This document shows positions 24,018-37,972 of a stretch of 64,000 nt of DNA, in pieces. The notes under the pieces were generated by a model. The model saw only the letters and a program-made list of their open reading frames with translations. It searched no databases and was not told the origin of the DNA. The translations under genes and the position numbers were made by a program. The stretch's first letter is position 1. Each line of letters begins with the position of its first letter. The DNA is from Balaenoptera acutorostrata (Eukaryota; Chordata; Mammalia; Artiodactyla; Balaenopteridae): assembly GCF_949987535.1 (NCBI RefSeq), contig NC_080064.1:126446708-126510707 (forward strand), written 5' to 3'.

Positions 24018-25834
24018 AAAAGGGTATGACAAATATCCTATGATATCATTTATACATGTTATCCTAAGATTGCTACCAATGAACATATTTCCACAAAAAA
24101 AGACACTCACAGACTTATCAAATAAACTAATGGTTAGCCAAAATGAAAGGTCGGAGGATGGGTAAATTAGGACTATGGTGTTTACATACATATACTAATG
24201 TATGTGAAATGTATATAAACATATAACAGAAAAACTATATGAATTATATAATCACCAATACCTTTAAAATATATATTGTGTAATCACATACATGCTAACA
24301 GGATCCGAAGATGAACAGACATATGTATGAATCATTGAGCAGGTTCTGTACAGCCAGACAATCAAAACACTCTAATCAAATTTACTCCGATAAGAAATAG
24401 AAATTAAATTGAAAAAACAAACAGAAGTAAGGAGACATGAAGTTCTGGGGGCTTGTCCCAGCACATTCCACTCTAGTTTACAACCTCAGAACACTACCTC
24501 CAGGAAGACTCTGTTGCCCTAGTAACAAGAGTTGAGAACGTAATAATGCTGCCGCCTTGTGGCTGTTTCCCACAACAGCAGCTTTATACCCAGTGCCAAT
24601 TGTTGCTTAATAGTCACAAGGACTGCAGGGCTCTAAATGACACCTGCCCTCAAAAAATGCCCTGCGGTAGGGAATAGGCAAGAAAATTCAAGACATGAGA
24701 AAATTTTCAAGAAGTCAATAAGAGGAAGGAAGTTGTACTCACGCTTTAAAAAAAAGGAAAAGAAAAAAAAGGACATGCCTAAAGCTCAGTATAAGGAATT
24801 ATTAGCCATAGGCAAATTCAAATTCAAAAAGGTTTCAGCTCACACCAGTCATGACCATCAGCAAAAAGTCTACAAACTATAAATGCTGAAGGGGTTTTAG
24901 AGAACTGTGTACCTTCTAGCTGCTGGTGGGATGTAAAGTGGTAACAGCACTAACGCAAACTGAATCGAGCTGCTTTACAAGGTAAAACCTGAGCTACCAT
25001 ATGATGCGGCAGGGCACCTTTTGGGCCTATAACCTAAGACCACCAGAATCGGAAAGACAGAGGCAGGCAAATGTGCACTGCAGCAATATTGAAATAGCCA
25101 AGAAATGGAAGCAAAAAAAGATCCATAAACAGATGAATGGACAAAAAGAAGAGGTATATGGACAGCATGGAATAGTAGCCTCGGAAAAAAAATAAACAAT
25201 GCCGTGTTCAGGACTACAGTTGAGCCTAGAAATAATCATATAAGGTTAAGTAAGTCAAAAAGGTATGACAAATATCCTATGATATCATTTATACATGTTA
25301 TCCTAAGATTGCTACCAATGAACATATTTCCACAAAAAAAGACACTCACAGACTTATCAAATAAACTAATTGTTAGCCGAAATGAAAGGTGGGAGGATGG
25401 GTAAATTAGGACTATGGGGTTAACATACATATAGTAATGTTTGTTAAATGTATATAAACAAAAAACATACAAACTATATAAATTATATAATCACAATACC
25501 TTTAAAATATACATTCTGTAATTCCATACATGCTAACATGATCCGAAGAGGAACAGACATATGTGTGAATCATTGAGTAGATTCTGTACAGCCAGACAAT
25601 CAAAACACTCTAATCAAATTTACTCTGATAAGAAATAGAAATTAAATTTAAAAAACAAACATAAGTAAGGAGACATGAAGTTCTGGGGGCTTGTCCCAGC
25701 ACATTCCACTCTAGTTTACAACCTCGGAACACTACCTCCAGGAAGACTCTGTTGCCCTAGTAACAAGAGTTGAGAATGTAATAATGCTGCTGCCTTGTGG
25801 CTGTTTCCCACAACAGCAGCTTTAAACACACTGC

Positions 25835-28800
25835 TAATGGTTGCTTCATAGTCACAAGGATTGCAGGGCTCTAAATGACACCTGCCCTCAAGAAATGCCC
25901 TGGAGTGGGGAACAGGCAAGAAAATTCAACACATGAGAAATTTTTCAAGAAGTCAATATGAAGAGGGAAGTTGTACTCACTCTTTATCAAAAAAAGGAAA
26001 AGAAAAAAAAGGACATGCTTAAAGCTCAGTATAAGGAATTATTAGCCACATGCAAATTCAAATTCAAAAAGTTTTCAGCTCACACCAGTCATGACCATCA
26101 GCAAAAAGACTACAAACTATAAATGCTTAAGGGGTTTGAGAAAAATGTGTACCTTCTAGCTGCTCGTGGGATGTAAAGTGGTAACAGCACTAACGAAAAC
26201 TGAATGGAGCTGCTACAAAGGTAAAAATTGAGCTACCATATGATGCGGCAGGGCACCTTTTGGGCCTATAACCTAAGACCACCAGAATCGGAAAGACAGA
26301 GGCAGGCAAATGTGAACTGCAACAACATTGATATAGCCAAGACATGGAAGCAAAAAAAAGGTCCATAAACAGATGAATGGACAAAGACGAAGTGGTATAC
26401 GTACCAAATGGAATAGAAGCCTCGGGGACAAAATGAACAATGCCGTTTTCAGGACTACAGTTGAGCCTAGAAATAATCATATAAGGTTAAGTAAGTCAAA
26501 AGGGTATGACAAATATCCTATGATATCATTTATACATGTTATCCTAAGATTGCTACCAATGAACATATTTCCACAAAAAAAGACACTCACAGACTTATCA
26601 AATAAACTAATGGTTAGCCAAAATGAAAGGTGGGAGGATGGGTAAATTAGGACTATGGCGTTTACATACATATACTAATGTATGTTAAATGTATGTAAAC
26701 ATATAACAGATAAACTATATGAATTATATAATCACCAATACCTTTAAAATATATATTGTGTAATCACATACATGCTAACAGGATCCGAAGATGAACAGAC
26801 ATATGTATGAATCATTGAGCAGATTCTGTACAGCCAGACAATGAAAACACTCTAATCAAATTTACTCCGATAAGAAATAGAAATTAAATTTAAAAAACAA
26901 ACAGAAGTAAGGAGACATAAACTTCTCGGGGCTTCTCCCAGCACATTCCACTCTAACTCACAACCTCGGAACACTACCTAGAGGAAGACTCTGTTGCCCT
27001 AGTAACAAGAGTTGAGAACGTAATAATGCTGCCGCCTTGTGGCTGTTTCCCACAACAGCAGCTTTATACCCAGTGCCTATTGTTGCTTAATAGTCACAAG
27101 GACTGCAGGGCACTAAATGACACCTGCCTTCAAAAAAGGCCCTGGGGTAGGGAATAGGCAAGAAAATTCAACACATGAGAAAATTTTCAGGAAGTCAATA
27201 TGAAGAGGGAAGTTGTACTCACTCTTTAACAAAAAAAGGAAAAGAAGAAAAAGGGGATGCCTAAAGCTCAGTGTAAGGAATTATTAGCCACATGCCTATC
27301 CAACCTCCAAAAAGGTTTCAGCTCACACAGGTCAAATGGCCATCAGCAAAAAGTCCACAAACTATAAATGCAGAAGGGGTTTTAGAGAACTCTGTACCTC
27401 CTAGCTCTGGTGGGATCTAAAGTGGTAACAGCACTAACAAAAACGGAATGGAGCTGCTTTACAAGGTAAAAACTGAGCTACCATATGATGCGACAGGGCA
27501 CCTTTTGAGCCTATTAACTAAGACCACCAGAATCGGAAAGACAGAGGCAGGCAAATGTGCACTGCAGCAATATTGAAATAGCCAAGACATGGAAGCAAAA
27601 AAAAGGTCCATAAACAGATGAATGGACAAAGACGAAGTGGTATACGTACCAAATGGAATAGAAGCCTCGGGAACAAAATGAACAATGCCGTTTTCAGGAC
27701 TACAGTTGAGCCTAGAAATAATCATATAAGGTTAAGTAAGTCAAAAGGGTATGACAGGGGCTTCCCTGGTGGCGCAGTGATAGAGAATCTGCCTGCTAAT
27801 GCAGGGGACGCGGGTTCGAGCCCTGGTCTGGGAGGATCCCACGTGCCACAGAGCAACTGGGACCGTGAGCCACAACTGCTGAGCCTGCGCATCTGGAGCC
27901 TGTGCCCCGCAACGGAAGGGGCCACGATAGTGAGAGGCCCGCGCACCGCAATGAAGAGTGGCCCCCGCTTGCCGCAACTAGAGAAAGCCCTCGCACGAAA
28001 CGAAGACCCAACACAGCTAAATAAATAGATAAATAAATAAATAAAGTAGCTATTAATTAAAAAAAAAGGGTATGACAAATATCCTATGATATCATTTATA
28101 CATGTTATCCTAAGATTGCTACCAATGAACATATTTCCACAAAAAAAGACACTCACAGACTTATCAAATAAACTAATGGTTAGCCAAAATGAAAGGTGGG
28201 AGGATGGGTAAATTAGGACTATGGTGTTTACATACATATACTAATGTATGTTAAATGTATATAAACATATAACAGAAAAACTATATGAATTATATAATCA
28301 CCAATACCTTTAAAATATATATTGTGTAATCACATACATGCTAACAGGATCCGAAGATGAACAGACATATGTATGAATCATTGAGCAGGTTCTGTACAGC
28401 CAGACAATCAAAACACTCTAATCAAATTTACTCCGATAAGAAATAGAAATTAAATTGAAAAAACAAACAGAAGTAAGGAGACATGAAGTTCTGGGGGCTT
28501 GTCCCAGCACATTCCACTCTAGTTTACAACCTCGGAACACTACCTCCAGGAAGACTCTGTTGCCCTAGTAACAAGAGTTGAGAACGTAATAATGCTGCCG
28601 CCTTGTGGCTGTTTCCCACAACAGCAGCTTTATACCCAGTGCCAATTGTTGCTTAATAGTCACAAGGACTGCAGGGCTCTAAATGACACCTGCCCTCAAA
28701 AAATGCCCTGCGGTAGGGAATAGGCAAGAAAATTCAAGACATGAGAAAATTTTCAAGAAGTCAATAAGAGGAAGGAAGTTGTACTCACGCTTTAAAAAAA

Positions 28801-29880
28801 AGGAAAAGAAAAAAAAGGACATGCCTAAAGCTCAGTATAAGGAATTATTAGCCATAGGCAAATTCAAATTCAAAAAGGTTTCAGCTCACACCAGTCATGA
28901 CCATCAGCAAAAAGTCTACAAACTATAAATGCTGAAGGGGTTTTAGAGAACTGTGTACCTTCTAGCTGCTGGTGGGATGTAAAGTGGTAACAGCACTAAC
29001 GCAAACTGAATCGAGCTGCTTTACAAGGTAAAACCTGAGCTACCATATGATGCGGCAGGGCACCTTTTGGGCCTATAACCTAAGACCACCAGAATCGGAA
29101 AGACAGAGGCAGGCAAATGTGCACTGCAGCAATATTGAAATAGCCAAGAAATGGAAGCAAAAAAAGATCCATAAACAGATGAATGGACAAAAAGAAGAGG
29201 TATATGGACAGCATGGAATAGTAGCCTCGGAAAAAAAATAAACAATGCCGTGTTCAGGACTACAGTTGAGCCTAGAAATAATCATATAAGGTTAAGTAAG
29301 TCAAAAAGGTATGACAAATATCCTATGATATCATTTATACATGTTATCCTAAGATTGCTACCAATGAACATATTTCCACAAAAAAAGACACTCACAGACT
29401 TATCAAATAAACTAATTGTTAGCCGAAATGAAAGGTGGGAGGATGGGTAAATTAGGACTATGGGGTTAACATACATATAGTAATGTTTGTTAAATGTATA
29501 TAAACAAAAAACATACAAACTATATAAATTATATAATCACAATACCTTTAAAATATACATTCTGTAATTCCATACATGCTAACATGATCCGAAGAGGAAC
29601 AGACATATGTGTGAATCATTGAGTAGATTCTGTACAGCCAGACAATCAAAACACTCTAATCAAATTTACTCCGATAAGAAATAGAAATTAAATTTAAAAA
29701 ACAAACATAAGTAAGGAGACAGAAAGTTCTGGGGGCTTGTCCCAGCACATTCCACTCTAGTTTACAACCTCGGAACACTACCTCCAGGAAGACTCTGTTG
29801 CCCTAGTAACAAGAATTGAGAATGTAATAATGCTGCTGCCTTGTGGCTGTTTCCCACAACAGCAGCTTTAAACACACTGC
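25835..29880 (+). repeat. HOR unit 6, regular A-B-C
   Basis: Monomer A is 25835-27076, B is 27077-28642 and C is 28643-29880. A shares gaacagg near 25911, aagttttcag near 26070 and ggggacaa near 26424 with the A monomers of units 5 and 8. B shares aaaattttcagg near 27180 with units 5 and 8. C has acagaaag near 29719, shared with units 8 and 9. Confidence 0.96.
27757..28063 (+). mobile_element. CHR-type SINE, unit 6 copy
   Basis: Same insertion point, common form. Confidence 0.87.
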
Positions 29881-32800
29881 TAATGGTTGCTTCATAGTCA
29901 CAAGGATTGCAGGGCTCTAAATGACACCTGCCCTCAAGAAATGCCCTAGAGTGGGGAATAGGCAAGAAAATTCAACACATGAGAAATTTTTCAAGAAGTC
30001 AATATGAAGAGGGAAGTTGTACTCACTCTTTATCAAAAAAAGGAAAAGAAAAAAAAGGACATGCTTAAAGCTCAGTATAAGGAATTATTAGCCACATGCA
30101 AATTCAAATTCAAAAAGGTTTCAGCTCACACCAGTCATGACCATCAGCAAAAAGACTACAAACTATAAATGCTTAAGGGGTTTGAGAAAAATGTGTACCT
30201 TCTAGCTGCTCGTGGGATGTAAAGTGGTAACAGCACTAACGAAAACTGAATGGAGCTGCTACAAAGGTAAAAATTGAGCTACCATATGATGCGGCAGGGC
30301 ACCTTTTGGGCCTATAACCTAAGACCACCAGAATCGGAAAGACAGAGGCAGGCAAATGTGAACTGCAACAACATTGATATAGCCAAGACATGGAAGCAAA
30401 AAAAAGGTCCATAAACAGATGAATGGACAAAGACGAAGTGGTATACGTACCAAATGGAATAGAAGCCTCGGGAACAAAATGAACAATGCCGTTTTCAGGA
30501 CTACAGTTGAGCCTAGAAATAATCATATAAGGTTAAGTAAGTCAAAAGGGTATGACAAATATCCTATGATATCATTTATACATGTTATCCTAAGATTGCT
30601 ACCAATGAACATATTTCCACAAAAAAAGACACTCACAGACTTATCAAATAAACTAATGGTTAGCCAAACTGAAAGGTGGGAGGATGGGTAAATTAGGACT
30701 ATGGCGTTTACATACATATACTAATGTATGTTAAATGTATGTAAACATATAACAGATAAACTATATGAATTATATAATCACCAATACCTTTAAAATATAT
30801 ATTGTGTAATCACATACATGCTAACAGGATCCGAAGATGAACAGACATATGTATGAATCATTGAGCAGATTCTGTACAGCCAGACAATGAAAACACTCTA
30901 ATCAAATTTACTCCGATAAGAAATAGAAATTAAATTTAAAAAACAAACAGAAGTAAGGAGACATAAACTTCTCGGGGCTTCTCCCAGCACATTCCACTCT
31001 AACTCACAACCTCGGAACACTACCTAGAGGAAGACTCTGTTGCCCTAGTAACAAGAGTTGAGAACGTAATAATGCTGCCGCCTTGTGGCTGTTTCCCACA
31101 ACAGCAGCTTTATACCCAGTGCCTATTGTTGCTTAATAGTCACAAGGACTGCAGGGCACTAAATGACACCTGCCTTCAAAAAAGGCCCTGGGGTAGGGAA
31201 TAGGCAAGAAAATTCAACACATGAGAAATTTTTCAGGAAGTCAATATGAAGAGGGAAGTTGTACTCACTCTTTAACAAAAAAAGGAAAAGAAGAAAAAGG
31301 GGATGCCTAAAGCTCAGTGTAAGGAATTATTAGCCACATGCCTATCCAACCTCCAAAAAGGTTTCAGCTCACACAGGTCAAATGGCCATCAGCAAAAAGT
31401 CCACAAACTATAAATGCAGAAGGGGTTTTAGAGAACTCTGTACCTCCTAGCTCTGGTGGGATCTAAAGTGGTAACAGCACTAACAAAAACGGAATGGAGC
31501 TGCTTTACAAGGTAAAAACTGAGCTACCATATGATGCGACAGGGCACCTTTTGAGCCTATTAACTAAGACCACCAGAATCGGAAAGACAGAGGCAGGCAA
31601 ATGTGCACTGCAGCAATATTGAAATAGCCAAGACATGGAAGCAAAAAAAAGGTCCATAAACAGATGAATGGACAAAGACGAAGTGGTATACGTACCAAAT
31701 GGAATAGAAGCCTCGGGAACAAAATGAACAATGCCGTTTTCAGGACTACAGTTGAGCCTAGAAATAATCATATAAGGTTAAGTAAGTCAAAAGGGTATGA
31801 CAGGGGCTTCCCTGGTGGCGCAGTGATAGAGAATCTGCCTGCTAATGCAGGGGACGCGGGTTCGAGCCCTGGTCTGGGAGGATCCCACGTGCCACAGAGC
31901 AACTGGGACCGTGAGCCACAACTGCTGAGCCTGCGCATCTGGAGCCTGTGCCCCGCAACGGAAGGGGCCACGATAGTGAGAGGCCCGCGCACCGCAATGA
32001 AGAGTGGCCCCCGCTTGCCGCAACTAGAGAAAGCCCTCGCACGAAACGAAGACCCAACACAGCTAAATAAATAGATAAATAAATAAATAAAGTAGCTATT
32101 AATTTAAAAAAAAGGGTATGACAAATATCCTATGATATCATTTATACATGTTATCCTAAGATTGCTACCAATGAACATATTTCCACAAAAAAAGACACTC
32201 AGAGACTTATCAAATAAACTAATGGTTAGCCAAAATGAAAGGTGGGAGGATGGGTAAATTAGGACTATGGTGTTTACATACATATACTAATGTATGTTAA
32301 ATGTATATAAACATATAACAGAAAAACTATATGAATTATATAATCACCAATACCTTTAAAATATATATTGTGTAATCACATACATGCTAACAGGATCCGA
32401 AGATGAACAGACATATGTATGAATCATTGAGCAGATTCTGTACAGCCAGACAATCAAAACACTCTAATCAAATTTACTCCGATAAGAAATAGAAATTAAA
32501 TTGAAAAAACAAACAGAAGTAAGGAGACATGAAGTTCTGGGGGCTTGTCCCAGCACATTCCACTCTAGTTTACAACCTCGGAACACTACCTCCAGGAAGA
32601 CTCTGTTGCCCTAGTAACAAGAGTTGAGAACGTAATAATGCTGCCGCCTTGTGGCTGTTTCCCACAACAGCAGCTTTATACCCAGTGCCAATTGTTGCTT
32701 AATAGTCACAAGGACTGCAGGGCTCTAAATGACACCTGCCCTCAAAAAATGCCCTGCGGTAGGGAATAGGCAAGAAAATTCAAGACATGAGAAAATTTTC

Positions 32801-33926
32801 AAGAAGTCAATAAGAGGAAGGAAGTTGTACTCACGCTTTAAAAAAAAGGAAAAGAAAAAAAAGGACATGCCTAAAGCTCAGTATAAGGAATTATTAGCCA
32901 TAGGCAAATTCAAATTCAAAAAGGTTTCAGCTCACACCAGTCATGACCATCAGCAAAAAGTCTACAAACTATAAATGCTGAAGGGGTTTTAGAGAACTGT
33001 GTACCTTCTAGCTGCTGGTGGGATGTAAAGTGGTAACAGCACTAACGCAAACTGAATCGAGCTGCTTTACAAGGTAAAACCTGAGCTACCATATGATGCG
33101 GCAGGGCACCTTTTGGGCCTATAACCTAAGACCACCAGAATCGGAAAGACAGAGGCAGGCAAATGTGCACTGCAGCAATATTGAAATAGCCAAGAAATGG
33201 AAGCAAAAAAAGATCCATAAACAGATGAATGGACAAAAAGAAGAGGTATATGGACAGCATGGAATAGTAGCCTCGGAAAAAAAATAAACAATGCCGTGTT
33301 CAGGACTACAGTTGAGCCTAGAAATAATCATATAAGGTTAAGTAAGTCAAAAAGGTATGACAAATATCCTATGATATCATTTATACATGTTATCCTAAGA
33401 TTGCTACCAATGAACATATTTCCACAAAAAAAGACACTCACAGACTTATCAAATAAACTAATTGTTAGCCGAAATGAAAGGTGGGAGGATGGGTAAATTA
33501 GGACTATGGGGTTAACATACATATAGTAATGTTTGTTAAATGTATATAAACAAAAAACATACAAACTATATAAATTATATAATCACAATACCTTTAAAAT
33601 ATACATTCTGTAATTCCATACATGCTAACATGATCCGAAGAGGAACAGACATATGTGTGAATCATTGAGTAGATTCTGTACAGCCAGACAATCAAAACAC
33701 TCTAATCAAATTTACTCTGATAAGAAATAGAAATTAAATTTAAAAAACAAACATAAGTAAGGAGACATGAAGTTCTGGGGGCTTGTCCCAGCACATTCCA
33801 CTCTAGTTTACAACCTCGGAACACTACCTCCAGGAAGACTCTGTTGCCCTAGTAACAAGAGTTGAGAATGTAATAATGCTGCTGCCTTGTGGCTGTTTCC
33901 CACAACAGCAGCTTTAAACACACTGC
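29881..33926 (+). repeat. HOR unit 7, regular A-B-C
   Basis: Monomer A is 29881-31122, B is 31123-32688 and C is 32689-33926. A has ccctagag near 29944, shared only with unit 9. B has an A-to-T change in the SINE tail (aattta near 32101) and cagagac near 32200, shared with unit 9. C has the TpG variant at 33718-33719 found also in the C monomers at 17748 and 24597. Confidence 0.96.
31803..32109 (+). mobile_element. CHR-type SINE, unit 7 copy
   Basis: Same insertion point. The tail has aattta in place of aattaa, shared with the copy at 39895. Confidence 0.87.
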
Positions 33927-36900
33927 TAATGGTTGCTTCATAGTCACAAGGATTGCAGGGCTCTAAATGACACCTGCCCTCAAGAAATGCCCTGGAGTGG
34001 GGAACAGGCAAGAAAATTCAACACATGAGAAATTTTTCAAGAAGTCAATATGAAGAGGGAAGTTGTACTCACTCTTTATCAAAAAAAGGAAAAGAAAAAA
34101 AAGGACATGCTTAAAGCTCAGTATAAGGAATTATTAGCCACATGCAAATTCAAATTCAAAAAGTTTTCAGCTCACACCAGTCATGACCATCAGCAAAAAG
34201 ACTACAAACTATAAATGCTTAAGGGGTTTGAGAAAAATGTGTACCTTCTAGCTGCTCGTGGGATGTAAAGTGGTAACAGCACTAACGAAAACTGAATGGA
34301 GCTGCTACAAAGGTAAAAATTGAGCTACCATATGATGCGGCAGGGCACCTTTTGGGCCTATAACCTAAGACCACCAGAATCGGAAAGACAGAGGCAGGCA
34401 AATGTGAACTGCAACAACATTGATATAGCCAAGACATGGAAGCAAAAAAAAGGTCCATAAACAGATGAATGGACAAAGACGAAGTGGTATACGTACCAAA
34501 TGGAATAGAAGCCTCGGGGACAAAATGAACAATGCCGTTTTCAGGACTACAGTTGAGCCTAGAAATAATCATATAAGGTTAAGTAAGTCAAAAGGGTATG
34601 ACAAATATCCTATGATATCATTTATACATGTTATCCTAAGATTGCTACCAATGAACATATTTCCACAAAAAAAGACACTCACAGACTTATCAAATAAACT
34701 AATGGTTAGCCAAAATGAAAGGTGGGAGGATGGGTAAATTAGGACTATGGCGTTTACATACATATACTAATGTATGTTAAATGTATGTAAACATATAACA
34801 GATAAACTATATGAATTATATAATCACCAATACCTTTAAAATATATATTGTGTAATCACATACATGCTAACAGGATCCGAAGATGAACAGACATATGTAT
34901 GAATCATTGAGCAGATTCTGTACAGCCAGACAATGAAAACACTCTAATCAAATTTACTCCGATAAGAAATAGAAATTAAATTTAAAAAACAAACAGAAGT
35001 AAGGAGACATAAACTTCTCGGGGCTTCTCCCAGCACATTCCACTCTAACTCACAACCTCGGAACACTACCTAGAGGAAGACTCTGTTGCCCTAGTAACAA
35101 GAGTTGAGAACGTAATAATGCTGCCGCCTTGTGGCTGTTTCCCACAACAGCAGCTTTATACCCAGTGCCTATTGTTGCTTAATAGTCACAAGGACTGCAG
35201 GGCACTAAATGACACCTGCCTTCAAAAAAGGCCCTGGGGTAGGGAATAGGCAAGAAAATTCAACACATGAGAAAATTTTCAGGAAGTCAATATGAAGAGG
35301 GAAGTTGTACTCACTCTTTAACAAAAAAAGGAAAAGAAGAAAAAGGGGATGCCTAAAGCTCAGTGTAAGGAATTATTAGCCACATGCCTATCCAACCTCC
35401 AAAAAGGTTTCAGCTCACACAGGTCAAATGGCCATCAGCAAAAAGTCCACAAACTATAAATGCAGAAGGGGTTTTAGAGAACTCTGTACCTCCTAGCTCT
35501 GGTGGGATCTAAAGTGGTAACAGCACTAACAAAAACGGAATGGAGCTGCTTTACAAGGTAAAAACTGAGCTACCATATGATGCGACAGGGCACCTTTTGA
35601 GCCTATTAACTAAGACCACCAGAATCGGAAAGACAGAGGCAGGCAAATGTGCACTGCAGCAATATTGAAATAGCCAAGACATGGAAGCAAAAAAAAGGTC
35701 CATAAACAGATGAATGGACAAAGACGAAGTGGTATACGTACCAAATGGAATAGAAGCCTCGGGAACAAAATGAACAATGCCGTTTTCAGGACTACAGTTG
35801 AGCCTAGAAATAATCATATAAGGTTAAGTAAGTCAAAAGGGTATGACAGGGGCTTCCCTGGTGGCGCAGTGATAGAGAATCTGCCTGCTAATGCAGGGGA
35901 CGCGGGTTCGAGCCCTGGTCTGGGAGGATCCCACGTGCCACAGAGCAACTGGGACCGTGAGCCACAACTGCTGAGCCTGCGCATCTGGAGCCTGTGCCCC
36001 GCAACGGAAGGGGCCACGATAGTGAGAGGCCCGCGCACCGCAATGAAGAGTGGCCCCCGCTTGCCGCAACTAGAGAAAGCCCTCGCACGAAACGAAGACC
36101 CAACACAGCTAAATAAATAGATAAATAAATAAATAAAGTAGCTATTAATTAAAAAAAAAGGGTATGACAAATATCCTATGATATCATTTATACATGTTAT
36201 CCTAAGATTGCTACCAATGAACATATTTCCACAAAAAAAGACACTCACAGACTTATCAAATAAACTAATGGTTAGCCAAAATGAAAGGTGGGAGGATGGG
36301 TAAATTAGGACTATGGTGTTTACATACATATACTAATGTATGTTAAATGTATATAAACATATAACAGAAAAACTATATGAATTATATAATCACCAATACC
36401 TTTAAAATATATATTGTGTAATCACATACATGCTAACAGGATCCGAAGATGAACAGACATATGTATGAATCATTGAGCAGGTTCTGTACAGCCAGACAAT
36501 CAAAACACTCTAATCAAATTTACTCCGATAAGAAATAGAAATTAAATTGAAAAAACAAACAGAAGTAAGGAGACATGAAGTTCTGGGGGCTTGTCCCAGC
36601 ACATTCCACTCTAGTTTACAACCTCGGAACACTACCTCCAGGAAGACTCTGTTGCCCTAGTAACAAGAGTTGAGAACGTAATAATGCTGCCGCCTTGTGG
36701 CTGTTTCCCACAACAGCAGCTTTATACCCAGTGCCAATTGTTGCTTAATAGTCACAAGGACTGCAGGGCTCTAAATGACACCTGCCCTCAAAAAATGCCC
36801 TGCGGTAGGGAATAGGCAAGAAAATTCAAGACATGAGAAAATTTTCAAGAAGTCAATAAGAGGAAGGAAGTTGTACTCACGCTTTAAAAAAAAGGAAAAG

Positions 36901-37972
36901 AAAAAAAAGGACATGCCTAAAGCTCAGTATAAGGAATTATTAGCCATAGGCAAATTCAAATTCAAAAAGGTTTCAGCTCACACCAGTCATGACCATCAGC
37001 AAAAAGTCTACAAACTATAAATGCTGAAGGGGTTTTAGAGAACTGTGTACCTTCTAGCTGCTGGTGGGATGTAAAGTGGTAACAGCACTAACGCAAACTG
37101 AATCGAGCTGCTTTACAAGGTAAAACCTGAGCTACCATATGATGCGGCAGGGCACCTTTTGGGCCTATAACCTAAGACCACCAGAATCGGAAAGACAGAG
37201 GCAGGCAAATGTGCACTGCAGCAATATTGAAATAGCCAAGAAATGGAAGCAAAAAAAGATCCATAAACAGATGAATGGACAAAAAGAAGAGGTATATGGA
37301 CAGCATGGAATAGTAGCCTCGGAAAAAAAATAAACAATGCCGTGTTCAGGACTACAGTTGAGCCTAGAAATAATCATATAAGGTTAAGTAAGTCAAAAAG
37401 GTATGACAAATATCCTATGATATCATTTATACATGTTATCCTAAGATTGCTACCAATGAACATATTTCCACAAAAAAAGACACTCACAGACTTATCAAAT
37501 AAACTAATTGTTAGCCGAAATGAAAGGTGGGAGGATGGGTAAATTAGGACTATGGGGTTAACATACATATAGTAATGTTTGTTAAATGTATATAAACAAA
37601 AAACATACAAACTATATAAATTATATAATCACAATACCTTTAAAATATACATTCTGTAATTCCATACATGCTAACATGATCCGAAGAGGAACAGACATAT
37701 GTGTGAATCATTGAGTAGATTCTGTACAGCCAGACAATCAAAACACTCTAATCAAATTTACTCCGATAAGAAATAGAAATTAAATTTAAAAAACAAACAT
37801 AAGTAAGGAGACAGAAAGTTCTGGGGGCTTGTCCCAGCACATTCCACTCTAGTTTACAACCTCAGAACACTACCTCCAGGAAGACTCTGTTGCCCTAGTA
37901 ACAAGAATTGAGAATGTAATAATGCTGCTGCCTTGTGGCTGTTTCCCACAACAGCAGCTTTAAACACACTGC
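33927..37972 (+). repeat. HOR unit 8, regular A-B-C
   Basis: Monomer A is 33927-35168, B is 35169-36734 and C is 36735-37972. It is a near copy of unit 6, 8092 bp upstream, with the same A, B and C markers. Its own change is CpG to CpA at 37863-37864 in C. Confidence 0.96.
35849..36155 (+). mobile_element. CHR-type SINE, unit 8 copy
   Basis: Same insertion point, common form, 8092 bp after its closest partner at 27757. Confidence 0.87.

Larger units (their letters stand above)
18986..25834 (+). repeat. Irregular unit 5, five monomers A-B-X-B-C
   Basis: Monomers are A 18986-20227, B 20228-21793, X 21794-23031, B 23032-24596 and C 24597-25834. The layout and the mosaic pattern in X are the same as in unit 4, and the second B and C carry the same private variants as those of unit 4. 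I read this as a later duplication of the unit 4 rearrangement, not a second independent event. Confidence 0.93.
14945..28642 (+). repeat. 6849-bp tandem duplication of a five-monomer block
   Basis: The block 14945-21793 (X, B, C, A, B) recurs as 21794-28642. Both copies have the X mosaic, the five-A run in the first B, tgtgaaat and cttaccgc in that B, the TpG variant in C (18777 and 25626), ggggacaa in A and aaaattttcagg in the second B. The B monomers just before the two copies (13380 and 20228) do not match each other, which puts the left limit near the B-X boundary. Confidence 0.88.

Noticed and set aside
12138..25834. Assembly error as the cause of the short and mosaic units
   Set aside because: Not fully excluded, but the same mosaic appears twice with different private changes (ctctcgc near 15086 against ctcacgc near 21935), which fits real copies better than a collapse artefact.
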